64,000 nt of DNA from Tupaia tana (lineage: Eukaryota > Chordata > Mammalia > Scandentia > Tupaiidae): contig JAKSZU010000029.1 of NCBI GenBank assembly GCA_026018925.1, positions 8,555,006 through 8,619,005 of the forward strand. The letters run 5' to 3'. Positions within the stretch are counted from its first letter, which is position 1, and the number at the start of each line of letters is the position of its first letter. The position numbers were made by a program, and so were the translations under genes. Of the stretch, positions 10,644 through 20,554 are shown piece by piece. The notes under the pieces were generated by a model. The model was not told the DNA's origin. It searched no databases and was given only the letters and a program-made list of their open reading frames with translations.

Positions 10644-10952
10644 GGTGACTCTCTGAAGAATAAAATAAGATGGCCAATTTCACACGGACTGGTATGACTC
10701 ACAGAGTTGAACTGCCATAAATATTTTGCAGTCACAAAGTTATGTTTCATACTTTCATGTATCTAATCTGCTTGAGGCTTTCACAATGCCATCTCTGTTT
10801 GGACTTCTTCTCTCACCTCTTTATTCCCATAGATTATGTATTCTGCAGCATTTTTTACTTATGTATTTATTGACAATAAATAATAATACATATTTGTGGA
10901 GTAGAATATGATGTTGCAATAGGATTTTATTAGTTTGTTGTTTTTGTATTGT

Positions 10953-11189
10953 TTTAGTTTTGCTATTGGGCACATGCACTCACCAGAGAGAGACAGAGAG
11001 AGCGAGGGAAAGTGAGAAATAACCCCTCAATGGGGAATGGCCTTTCCACAATACTCTCTTCTCTTAGGATGCTGGGAGTACATGTACACATGCCTGGCAT
11101 TTTTTTCAAGCTTCCCAGTCTGGAACTTTAACTGGCAGTGAACATGTGCAACCAAGCCACATTAACCATTACACCATCAACTGACCCAA
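10953..11189 (-). mobile_element. Long old SINE, shared by OR 1-5 cassettes
   Basis: Antisense; GGGCACATGCACTCACCAG at the left, a GAGA-rich stretch, and the tRNA-like head at the right. It lies between the OR 2 acceptor and the old L1 fragment, at the site matching 1741. Confidence 0.78.
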
Positions 11190-11225
11190 TAACTGTATCT
11201 TTATATCCACTTAAAACAACTCTGA

Positions 11226-11393
11226 GGCCAGCAGGTGGCATGGTGGGTAAGGTGCTAGACTCCCACATGGTCTATATTGGTTCAAGTCCCAGACCTGGTG
11301 GCTTGCTTTCTCACTCTTTCTCTGTTTCTATCTGGTCAAGTTGAATAATAATAATAATTAATTAAATAAAATAATTCTTTTTTTTCTAAAAAA
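11226..11393 (+). mobile_element. Short SINE, private to the OR 2 cassette
   Basis: GGCCAGCAGGTGGCATGGTGG head and an ATAATAATAATTAATT tail. Approximate TSD: CACTTAAAACAACTCTG before and AAAACAACTCTG after. OR 1, 3 and 4 are empty here. Confidence 0.88.
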
Positions 11394-11600
11394 AAAAGGA
11401 AAACAACTCTGTTTCCCCTAATCCCCAACCCCCTGTCAACCACCACACCATCATCTGCTTCTACGACTTTGACTACCTCAGATACCGTAGGTAAGTGCAA
11501 TTACTCAGTATTTTATTTCAAAAGTATTCAGTGGACTGATGTCCTTATTTTTTCTTGTTGATTAGTATTCAGATAACTGTATTTTAAGATCATAGTTTGA
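11394..11600 (-). mobile_element. Old L1 3' end, antisense, shared cassette segment
   Basis: Contains ACCACACCATCATCTGCTTC and CTACGACTTTGACTACC, matching 1990-2200. Confidence 0.62.
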
Positions 11601-11850
11601 GGGGCCAGCAGGTGTCATTATGGTAAAGGTGTTGGATTCCAACATGACTGACTGTGGTTCAAGTCCTGAAACCAGTTGCTTGGAAATCACACTGGACAAG
11701 AGTATATGTATACCAAAAATCTCAAAAAGAAAATGGAGGAGTAAGAATTTCAGCGTTCACATTCCCCAGGGGTATGATTTCTCACTTTCCCTCTCTTTGT
11801 CTCTCTCTCACAGGTGAGCAAATGTGCCCTATGGCTATAAAGAGAAAACA
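11601..11850 (+). mobile_element. Long old SINE, shared insertion site
   Basis: GGGGCCAGCAGGTGTCATTATG head; the middle is diverged and it ends near a short A-rich tail. Same site as 2203. Confidence 0.78.
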
Positions 11851-11879
11851 GAATGTATGTTTACTACTGATGTAGAATT

Positions 11880-12935
11880 ATTCTAAGTTAATAAAAAATA
11901 TTGAGTGGGTGGGTGTGCACACAATATGATGGTCTATTAGATTTGATAACAGAAAACTATTAATTTTTCACATTCACCCAATATATATCTATATCAATCA
12001 ATATATAAAATAATTCAATGTTATTCTGAAATTTTTATTTTAAAAATTCCATTAATTATTAAAAGAAAAAACTCAAAAGAATCAAATATATTCCAACTCC
12101 AGAATATGAAAACAAAAAGCTTGCATGATTTCCAGTCAAATAAAAAGCTAATAGACTCACAAACTTATTCAATTATCACAGCAAGAAAATGGTTGTAAGT
12201 AAAAACTCTTTAATATTCTCATTTTGACCAATTACATTTTTCTTATGTCAATGCCTAACGTGAAAGAAGAAACTGTGAAATGTATGTTTCATGAATTACA
12301 GTTGCAAGGTATGAATTGCAAACAATCTATTCATCTGGATCCTTCAAAAAATACAGAAATATGGGGACCAGCAGTTAGCGTAATGGCTATGTCGCTGGAC
12401 TCCCACGTAGTCGACCGCGGTTCGAGTCCTGGACCCGGCGGCTTAAACTCACGCCGGGCGCGTGTGCGTGCGTGCCCAAGATCCCGAGAGAGAATGGAGG
12501 AGAAGGGATTGCGGCGTGGCCATCCCCCCTGGGGGGTGATTTCCTGCTTTCTATCTCTCTGTCTCTCTCTGTCTGTCTGGCGAGCGCACGCGCCCTATCG
12601 CAAAAACCTCTCCAAAAAAAAATAAAATAAAATAAAATAAAAATACAGAAATATGCACAAATACACTTGCCTCAAAAATTCCTTAACAGATCCGAAAGTC
12701 ACTGCATATCTCATCACAGCTCTGATTCTACTTCTCCTACTTGTTTAACTGAAAATTTCTGTGCATGTGTTCTAATTTGACTGAAATTATTTTATTTCTC
12801 CCATTACTTCTTCACCCTCATCCTACTGGAAGTCTATTTCCATCACTAAATTGTCCATGATGATGCTTGCATTGCTAAGTTTGACAGACACATGACTTGT
12901 TAATATATTGAATAAATTAATGATAAATAATTTGG
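11880..12935. other. Cassette intron core, OR 2 copy
   Basis: AT-rich non-coding DNA aligning with 2480-3210, interrupted by the young SINE at 12364. No gene. Confidence 0.6.
12364..12640 (+). mobile_element. Long young SINE, near-consensus, private to OR 2
   Basis: Carries the A box TAGCGTAATGG, a perfect B box GGTTCGAGTCC and many intact CpGs. Perfect 15-nt TSD AAATACAGAAATATG at 12349-12363 and 12641-12655. The OR 1, 4 and 5 cassettes are empty at this site, so it inserted after duplication. Confidence 0.96.
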
Positions 12936-12949
12936 TCAGACAACACATC

Positions 12950-13410
12950 AATCTCTCAGTTCTTGCTACGCTGTTTTGACCCTCAGCTGATCTCAAGTAG
13001 ATGTCCTTAGCATCTATTCTCTCTGACCCATTCCTGTGGTACCTACCAGGCTCTCGGGCTCACCTGCATGGGATCTCAGAGAGGACAGTCTTCTTGTGGA
13101 AGGGTGAATTTCTCCCTGAGCAGTTGGTCATGGAGACTGCAGCTCTGTCTCTAAACAAGATACAATGCAAGAATTAAGCATGGAAAACTAACCTGTCTGG
13201 AGATTCCAGAAAAATCAACCATGTCTTGCCCAGCCCAAGGCTGTACTCCTTGAGAGACAATGACAGATGAAATATTTACAGCTCCCTAGATCTGCTCATT
13301 AGGTACATTTCCTCCTTATAACTACAACCTCTTAGTAGCTGATTTCCCTCGTGGACACTGGTCTGGAAAGAAAATAACATTTTCTTCCTGATTTGCTGCT
13401 CTCAAGAGAC
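12950..13410 (-). promoter_or_regulatory. Conserved upstream block of OR 2: candidate 5' exon and promoter
   Basis: The minus strand shows GCATGCAG then GTGAGCCC, a good donor with the last exon base at 13064, about 2.4 kb upstream of the splice acceptor before the intact receptor at 9714-10643. A TAATGAGC site lies at about 13293-13300 and TCTCAAGAGA at 13400-13409. Because the gene is intact and both splice signals are kept, this is the best candidate for a working promoter and first exon. Confidence 0.6.
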
Positions 13411-13520
13411 CAGGATCAAAGTGTGAAGAATTCAGTCTTTATTACATGTTTTCTGTGAACTCTCCTGCCTCCAAAGGTCATTAGCACCTTTTGCCAACTG
13501 TTGAATTAAAATTTGTCACA

Positions 13521-13775
13521 GGTCAGCATCCAGCATGGAGGTTAAGGTGTTGGATACCATTTGGCTGAATGCACAGTTCAATTCCTGGACCTGGTGGTTT
13601 GAACATCAAACTAGGAAGTATGCATATGTGTCCAAAATCCTGAGAGGAGACTGCAAAAGAAGGAAATGCAGTATGGCTATGCCCATGGGAGGTGATTTCT
13701 CATTTACCTTCTCTCTCTTTTTTTTCTCCATCTCTGTCAGTGCATGTGCCCTACAGCAAAAACTAAAAAAAAAAA
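13521..13775 (+). mobile_element. Long old SINE, shared insertion site
   Basis: The head GGTCAGCATCCAGCATGG is degraded; a T-rich CT stretch and GCATGTGCCCTACAGC end follow. Site matches 4062. Confidence 0.72.
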
Positions 13776-14122
13776 TTATTCTCACATACCGCTTGCATAT
13801 GTCTTGAAAAATATTGTGTACTATAGAAATGTACAATGATGGAATATAAATAGCAAATCATAAAATAGAATAATTTTTTTCCAAATCTAACTGAGGAATT
13901 TGAGCTTACTATCACTTTGGATTTCCAAAGCATAGACTCGTGGTGGAGACACAACTATTTATATCTCCAGAAACTGATTGTATTACCTCTTAAACAAGGG
14001 AGAGAACCGTGTTCATATGCTACAAAACCAGATGTAGTTACTACAATCCCTGGTTTCATAATGTTTTTGACAAAGTGTTTGGGAGTTTTATCCTCATAGC
14101 ATGCATTAAGATTTGTCATTTA
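13776..14122. other. Shared upstream flank (also 37645-38150)
   Basis: No gene. Starts with a short antisense L1 tail, then unique-looking sequence that aligns with the OR 5 cassette at 37800-38150. It ends at GCATTAAGATTTGTCATTTA. Confidence 0.5.
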
Positions 14123-14375
14123 GGGGTTAGCAGTTGGTATGCTGTTTGAGGGGCTAGACTCATACATGGTTGACTGCAGTTTGAATCCCGAACCCAGCAA
14201 CTTGAAAATCATGCCAGGCAAGTGGACCTGTGTGCCCTAAATCCCAAGAAGACATAAAGGAGAAGGGATTGCAGCATGACCATCTCCTGTATGGGGTGAT
14301 TTCCCACTTTTCCTCTCTGTGTTTTTCTCTATTTCTCTCCTGCAAGCGTATGCAGTCTATCACAAAAATCTTTTA
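14123..14375 (+). mobile_element. Long old SINE, shared with 38430
   Basis: The head GGGGTTAGCAGTTGGTATGC and the tail CTATCACAAAAATCTTTTAA sit at the same flank as the SINE at 38430. Confidence 0.75.
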
Positions 14376-15212
14376 AATACATGTTTTAATTTTTTAAATT
14401 GTCATTTAGTCTTTCGTTTATGTAGCACTGAGTAATTACAAAAGATATATGTCAATCTCTTTATGTTCAACGGACTGGTTAGAAACTTATACAGTATGTT
14501 TTATTTAATTCTTACACAATACCATGCTACTATGACACACTATTAGCGAATTCATGATACAGTGCAGAAATGGGACTCAGGACAGTTTAATAATGAACTG
14601 AGTAAGGATGGAGTTTTGATTGAAACTTCATCAAGATGTATTCAGGTCTTAGGTTGTAGGAATGGGACAAAAGGAAAGAAAATGTGAGTCCAAGAGAAAA
14701 AGAGAACGATGTCAAAACTTCAACTGTGTAGAAAAAGATAAGTGCATGCAGTTTATTTTTTTTAACTTTATATTTTTGTTTATGCTTATTCACTGTACAG
14801 TTTTACAGCATGTTATGTGAGTTCTCAAAGCATAAATATATTGACTGTCAAGCAAGTCAAAGATACTAACTTTCCATTCTTCTGTCTGTAAAATATTCTT
14901 TTTGCTTTCTAGTTTTTTTCATTTATTACCTTAATTAACCTTTTAACTTGGTGCCAATTATAGATTAATGCACACTGATAATAAATAATGCAGAGAGAGA
15001 GGTGTTCAAATTCACCCCACTTTAAGTTTTTTTAAAGAAAATGTCCTAATAACTGCCTATCCCTTTATACCTAATATTCTAATGTCTTCCCTTTTTTACT
15101 GAAAAATTATTTGGATATGATCTAATATTATTAAAACCACTTATCTCACCATGTGAACTACATGTTTTGGCTTCATGACACATTTTCCAAAACAATTAGA
15201 AATTTTGTAATT
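14376..15212. other. Shared far-upstream flank with antisense L1 tail, OR 2 copy
   Basis: Aligns with 4301-4930. From 14755 the ACAGCATGTTATGTGAG text marks an antisense L1 3' end. 15000-15210 is AT-rich; parts recur at 57600-57700 (TTATTTGGATATGATCTAAT). No gene. Confidence 0.45.
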
Positions 15213-15365
15213 GGGACTGACAGAGGACATGGTGATTAAGGCATTGAACTCCCCAATGGCTGACCATGGTTTGAATCCTGGATCTGGAGGCTTGTTTTCT
15301 CACTTCCCTTCTCTATATATCTCCTAGTTAGTGCATGTACTCTATAGCAAATTTTAAAATAATAA
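15213..15365 (+). mobile_element. Short SINE
   Basis: GGGACTGACAGAGGACATGG head, a GGCTTGTTTTCTCACTTCCC junction typical of the short form, then an AATAATAATGAATAAAATT tail. Confidence 0.8.
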
Positions 15366-15765
15366 TAATGAATAAAATTAAAAATAATTACATAAAACAA
15401 TTTTTAGTCAAGCAAACTGACTTCATGCCTTTCAATTCATTCATTAAATTTCTCCTGGTAAGGGCATTTTGTATTAAAATTTCACTAAAGTATCAGAAGA
15501 AACTTAAAGTCAGTTTGGAGATATTTAGCTCCATGAGCTGGGAGTTGTATTTCCCACTTATAATGTAGATGTGGTTCTGATTTTGAGGCAATTGATAATT
15601 AAGGCAGAAAAGTAATTGTGAAAATGAAAGTCATTTATCCTACCTTATTTTGGGTGTCTTAATTTCTACCTTGTTATATTTTCATGTTCATGCAAATGTT
15701 CATTCATTATATTTCTATCCTCACCAACTTTCTTTTTTTAATATGTTTTTTTAATCTTAAGAAAG
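15366..15765. other. AT-rich spacer
   Basis: No gene, and no repeat that I can name beyond A-rich tail material at the left edge. Confidence 0.4.
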
Positions 15766-16092
15766 GAAGTTTTAGCTTTAATAAATCAAAATAAAAAAAT
15801 ATTAAGGAACTTTGCTTAAGACTTAAAGACAAGATGCAGGTTAGGATTCTGTTCAAATAGTAGTTACCTGGATCTGGAGACAATTCAAGAGAAGGACAAA
15901 AATCCTTATCTCTAGACTACAAAACATAGTTTTAGTCAAAAGCCATAAAATTCTATTTCATCAGCTCAGTCGCATGCACTTAGTCTAACTTCTGTTGTGG
16001 TCCAAGTTTTCCATTTAAATTCTGGACTTGTCCCTACCATTAAGCTGGACCTTTTCTTAGATGATTTTAACTCTATTTCTGTGTGTCTGACT

Positions 16093-16992
16093 TTAGTTTT
16101 TCTCATATAACACTCCCTTCAGAACTTGGAGAACTGGTCTGGTGTTGGTAAATTCTTTCAGGTTTTGTTTATCTGAGAATATTCTTATCTTCTCTTCCCA
16201 TATGAAGGATAATCTTGCTAGGTACAGTATTCTTGGTAGAAATTGTTTTTCACTCAACACTTTGAATATATTTTCCCATTCTTTCCTTGCTTGCATTGTT
16301 CCCAATGAGAGGTCGGCTCTTAGCCTGATGGGATATCCTTTGTGGGTAGCTTGTTGCTTCTCTCTTGCCAGTCTGAGTACCTTGTCTTTTTCTGTGGTTT
16401 TGGTCAATGTGGCTCTGATGTGTCTTGGACAAGATCTTCTGGGGTCAATTCTATTTGGGGTCCTTTGTATTTCTTGGGTCTGGATCTTTGAATGCCTCTC
16501 TAAGTTTGAAAAAATTTTCTTCCAGGATTTCATGGAACAGATTATCAGTACCCTGAATAGTCTCTTCACCTTCTGGGATACCAATTATCTAGATGTTTGG
16601 ACATTTGATGGTATCTAGTATTTCTTGTATATTATTCTCACTTTTTTTGTGCTAGTTTTTCAGTTTTTGTGGTGGATTTTTTTTAGGTCAGTGGTTCTGT
16701 CTTCTACATCTGAGATTCGATCTCCTGTATGATCTAGTCTGCTTTTAATACTTTCAAGGGAGGTTTTGATTTCCTGTATTACAGCCTTTATCTCTAATAG
16801 TTCTGTTTGATTCTTTTTCATGATGTGTATTTCCTCTTTCAGATTGTGCAAGAACTTTCTCACCTCCTGCAACTCCTCATCTCTATTCTCCTGCCTCTTC
16901 TGGAGTTCATTGTCTCTCTTCTCTTGCATCTCTGTTAACTTTGTCACTATAAATATTCTAAACTCTTTATCAGACATTTCCATGATTTCCAT
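16093..16992 (-). pseudogene. L1 ORF1-like gene of the HAL1 copy, decayed
   Basis: Two long open pieces (16660-16992 and 16093-16584) are joined by a degraded stretch with stops. The second piece matches the ORF1p RNA-binding and C-terminal domains closely in order and length; about 330 residues in all would be normal for L1 ORF1p. Frame breaks at about 16585-16660 make it non-functional. Confidence 0.75.
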
Positions 16993-17034
16993 TGAACTGT
17001 CTGTGGATGAAGAGGAGTTATTCTTTTCCCTTGT

Positions 17035-17046
17035 GGGGGGGGGGGG
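17035..17046 (+). repeat. G12 homopolymer
   Basis: Twelve or so G residues within the HAL1 5' region, unusual in an otherwise AT-rich window and a likely sequencing trouble spot. Confidence 0.85.
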
Positions 17047-17350
17047 AGGTATTATCTTGGTTTCTCACATTTCTTGTGCCTTTGTGGTAATTTTTAGTCA
17101 TTTGATGGGTTATACGCTTCTTCCTAAATTCTAGAAGTTCAATCTGAGCATTCAGAGGCATACAGAAGGAGGTTATTTGCAATCTCCTTGCCGTTCTGTT
17201 TTTAATCTCTTTATGCAGCATGTTCAGTGCATATAGAGGGATATGTTGACCTTAATAGTATTTGGATGTTTGGCTATTGTTCCCTTATTTCTGCCTAGAC
17301 ATTCAGTGAATGGAGACTGAGCAGCAAAGTGATGAGGTAAAAGAAGAAGA

Positions 17351-17860
17351 ATAAGAAAGCAGGGAAAAATAGAAAGAGAGAGAAAAAGGAGAAAAAAAAG
17401 AATAAAACAACAACAAAATTTTTCCTTTAAAAAGGAAAAAATAAAAACCAAGTGATGCACAAGCATGCCACACAAAATCACTAGTTCTCAACAACAATGG
17501 AGGAGTCTTATTCTTAAGGCCTGCCTTTTGCCTCTCCTAGAGGGGAAAAGGAATTATTAGCAAGACAAAGGAGGATCTGAAAGCCAAGATAACATTTTAC
17601 CTTAAAATTTTTTTAAAAGAAAAATTACAAGAAAAACGAGAAGACAGAGAGAGGCAGACAGAGACAGAGAGAGAGACAGAAAGATAGAGTGGCAGCCTAC
17701 CACTCAAGACTGGAGACTGGAAGCTGAATTATTAGTAGCAATTCTTCATTTCTATTATTCCCTGAAATCACTAGTTCTCAGCAGCAGTGGAGCCCTCTCC
17801 AACTTTCTATAAAGTGTTCTTTTAATATAAAAAAATGAGATTATAAAGAACTCTCTGTGT
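17351..17860 (-). mobile_element. Possible HAL1/L1 5' UTR with two related modules
   Basis: The phrase AATCACTAGTTCTCA followed by a CAACAAT/GCAGCAGTGGAG variant occurs at 17477 and again at 17764, about 290 bp apart, each next to purine-rich DNA. This lies directly upstream (gene sense) of the HAL1 ORF1, as 5' UTR modules would. Inference only. Confidence 0.35.
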
Positions 17861-17967
17861 GTTTACATATGTGGATATGTGGTTTTCAGTTCCACTAGTA
17901 GGTACAGGGTGGTTTTTCCCATTTTATAAATGTAAAGGTAGTTCTTAGGAAGTAAATACATTCTTCT

Positions 17968-17972
17968 TTCTT

Positions 17973-18003
<31 letters not shown>

Positions 18004-18210
18004 CCCTATAGGGTGTATGCACATGCCAAAAAAACAGAGAGACAGCAATCCCTTCCTCCATTCTTCTTCTGGGATTTTGTACACACACACACATACACAC
18101 ACACACACACATGCCCAGCATGAGTGTCAAACAGCCAGGTCCAGGACTTGAACTGTTGTTGTCTATGTAGGAGTCCAATGCCTTAATCACTACACCATCT
18201 GCTGGCCCCC
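17968..18210 (-). mobile_element. Long SINE with internal CA expansion
   Basis: Left end a T-rich tail (about 27 T), CTATAGGGTGTATGC, then an ACAC expansion at 18079-18111 where young copies have the GTGTGCGTGCGTG stretch, and head CTGCTGGCCCC at the right. Confidence 0.88.
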
Positions 18211-18824
18211 ACAGTACAATTTAAAAAAAAAAAAGTGGGGTAGAACATTGTAGTTCCTTTTCAGATAAATAGGAGAAATGAAAAGACATGCTTATTCCTG
18301 CAGAAAACCTCTTGACCTTCACCATATGACTGGAAAGGAATTCAAGTCCTCTGTGTGAGGCACCCATTGATCTTGAGGTCTTGAGAGATTCCTCAGGACC
18401 TTGGAAATCAATGACAGATGATATCGATATTGTTCATCTATTGCTCCTTTAGTGATACAACACAACTCAGGAAGAAGGAAGTGATTTCATGTAGAATGAT
18501 GAATGGATTGATATTGGCAGGCAGCCCTGGGCATGCTCAGGCAAAAAAACAGGAAGATCATTCTTTTTTTTTTAACCTTTTACTTTAATTTATTTTATTT
18601 TTTACTTTTATTTATTTTTTATATTACATGTAATCACATATATCTTTTTATCAAGTTAAAAAATGTTAACATATTTCTTTATTTCTTTTGAACTCATTAT
18701 TTACAAGAATTATAAGTCTAGGCTAGTAAGTTCATTTTAATATTTATATGCCTTTGAAATACCTTAAATTGCCTTTAATGACTTTTTCTTTCTTCTTTTA
18801 TTTTTATATTTTTTATATTATATT
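18211..18824. other. Spacer with antisense L1-like 3' end
   Basis: 18240-18540 is unique-looking with no gene. From about 18560 the sequence is a very AT-rich antisense LINE tail similar to 63600-63700. Confidence 0.4.
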
Positions 18825-18847
18825 TAATCATACATATTTATTTTTCA

Positions 18848-19102
18848 TTTTGGAGAGATTTTTGTTATAGGGCACGTGCGCTCGCCAGACAGACAGAGAG
18901 AGACAGAGACAGAAAGTGAGAAATAACCCCCCAGGGGGGATGGTCATGCTGCAATCCCTTCTCCTCCATTCTCCTCTCAGGATCTTGGGCACGCACGCAC
19001 ACGTGCCCGGCGTGAGTTTTAAGTCACCGGGTTCGCGATGCGAACCGTGGTCGACTACGTGGGAGTCCAGCAACAAAGCCATTACACTAACTGCTGGTTC
19101 CC
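18848..19102 (-). mobile_element. Long young SINE nested in L1 tail
   Basis: GGCACGTGCGCTCGCCAGACAG at the left and the tRNA-like head at the right. Perfect 13-nt TSD TAATCATACATAT at 18825-18837 and 19103-19115; the interrupted L1 tail reads on as in 63650-63780. Confidence 0.95.
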
Positions 19103-19577
19103 TAATCATACATATCTTTACAGTGCATAGCATTTCTTTTTCGAACACAATCACCATGCATATCAGTCAAGATGAAGACATTACTATACACATCATCATC
19201 ATCAGTAAATAGCTTTTCATTTTTTTAGGAAGTTAATTCAATAGTGAAATATTAAAACCCTCCAAACAACACTATATACCAAAAATAGAACCCCTCACAC
19301 ACAAGCAATAATCTGACCTTCCTCAATGAGTAGATGTACAGCTTTAAAAAGAATCATATTCTATAGTAATAGAATGTATAATTACAAATTGCTTTATTAT
19401 ATTTAAGGTCATCTTTGACTCTAAGGCAGATTAAAACAAAATAACCCATTACTGTTTTCACGTGCACTCCAGATAGAGCCATGAGTTTGATCATCAATTT
19501 TTGTCCTTGACTATGGTGGGTGCTATAAACACTGGGCTGAATAAGAGAATTAGATCTTAATAAGGAGAATAAAATCC
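19103..19577. other. L1 antisense tail, then spacer
   Basis: 19116-19230 aligns with 63700-63780 (antisense L1 3' end). 19230-19577 is AT-rich with no gene. Confidence 0.45.
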
Positions 19578-19758
19578 AGGTCAGCAGGTGGTGTGAAGGT
19601 TAAAGCACTGGATCCCACATGACTGACTGCACAGCTCAAACCTGGACTGGTTGTTTGAAAATTATGTTGGGTATGTGTGCCTAAGTGCTCAAATTCCAAG
19701 GGAAGATTAGAGAAGTGAGTGCAGTTTGTCATCCATCCTAGGGGGTTATTTCTCCCCT

Positions 19759-19790
<32 letters not shown>

Positions 19791-19812
19791 TTCTCTCTCT
19801 ATCTCCTTTACA
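19578..19812 (+). mobile_element. Long old SINE with CT expansion
   Basis: GGTCAGCAGGTGGTGTGAAGG head; the CT stretch has grown to about 50 bases (19758-19805). Confidence 0.8.
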
Positions 19813-20110
19813 CTTATGTTTCTTTACCAAGTTAGGAGTTAATATATGAAATAGGAAAATGGACACAAAAGAAAACTTCCACATATCAAATAGAGCAGAA
19901 AGTCTAATAAAGCAAAGTACTTAAATTGAATGATGAAGTTGCAAAGAAACAGAAGCTCCAGAAAATATATAAACTGGAGCAAATTCCCAAAATCTAGTCA
20001 TAATAAATGCTCCCTTCTCCCTTATATCTGAGGTTCCACATCTACAAATTCACTCAATCACAGGTAAGAAATATTTGACAAAAATAAACAATTTGAAAAC
20101 AGCTATATGA
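19813..20110. other. OR 3 downstream flank with MER2/Tigger fragment
   Basis: 19825-20010 aligns with 49090-49260 of the OR 7 cassette. 20025-20095 (GGTTCCACATCTACAAATTCACTC region) resembles the MER2/Tigger DNA transposon end. Confidence 0.45.
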
Positions 20111-20265
20111 TAGGTCAGCAAGTGGCATGGTGTTTATGTTGCTAGACTCCCACATGGCCAGTCGTGGTCTGAGCCCCAGACTCTGGCTTAAAATTTGCAC
20201 CAGGCACATGTGTGTACATACTGAAACCCCAAAGATGAGGATGGAGGAGAAGAGATTGCAGTGTG
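20111..20265 (+). mobile_element. Truncated long SINE
   Basis: GGTCAGCAAGTGGCATGGTG head; breaks off after GGAGGAGAAGAGATTGCAG without CT stretch or tail. Confidence 0.75.
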
Positions 20266-20554
20266 GTTCAGAATTGCTCAGAATATTATAGACTATTTGA
20301 GAATAGAGTATCCTGAATATACTGCCATCCTCTGAGATAATGAAAATTTTAGTTTTTTCTGATCCAAACCTGGGAATAACTTTGAGGAAGTAGAAAAATG
20401 GCAGAGAAAGTATCTCCTGGATATGAGAGAGTGTAGAAGATAGAAACAGTATTACTTCAATTGCATAGACAAAGAGAGCCAGCTCTACTTTCACAATATG
20501 ATCAGAGAATCACAATTTTTATCTACCATGCTTTAAAACTTGCAGTCATGGGCA
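20266..20554. other. 3' flank of OR 3
   Basis: Aligns with the 3' flanks of OR 1, 4 and 5; likely 3' UTR. No separate gene. Confidence 0.5.

Larger units (their letters stand above)
15766..17350 (-). mobile_element. HAL1-like element, second copy
   Basis: Read on the minus strand: about 130 residues of N-terminal frame with SSSSTDSSMEIMEMSDKEF (near 17025-16970), the coiled coil LESIKSRLDHTGDRISDVED (near 16730), then NIQEILDTIKCPNI and a C-terminal domain at 16584-16093 with EIQRTPNRIDPRRSCPRHI, AREKQQATHKGYPIRLRADLS, QARKEWENIFKVL and FTNTRPVLQVLKGVL. The stop at 16093 is followed at once by a 3' UTR (16090 to about 15800) that aligns with the 3' UTR of the copy at 6361. No ORF2 is present, which is the defining feature of HAL1 (half-L1) elements. 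A few stops and shifts are visible. Confidence 0.72.

Noticed and set aside
12364-12440. tRNA gene-like start with perfect B box
   Set aside because: The tRNA-like fold is incomplete and the unit continues into the SINE body with tail and TSD; it is a SINE head, not a tRNA gene.
20054-20494. Open frame of 146 codons on the minus strand
   Set aside because: Covers a truncated SINE and the 3' flank of OR 3; no recognisable domain and not conserved in sister cassettes.
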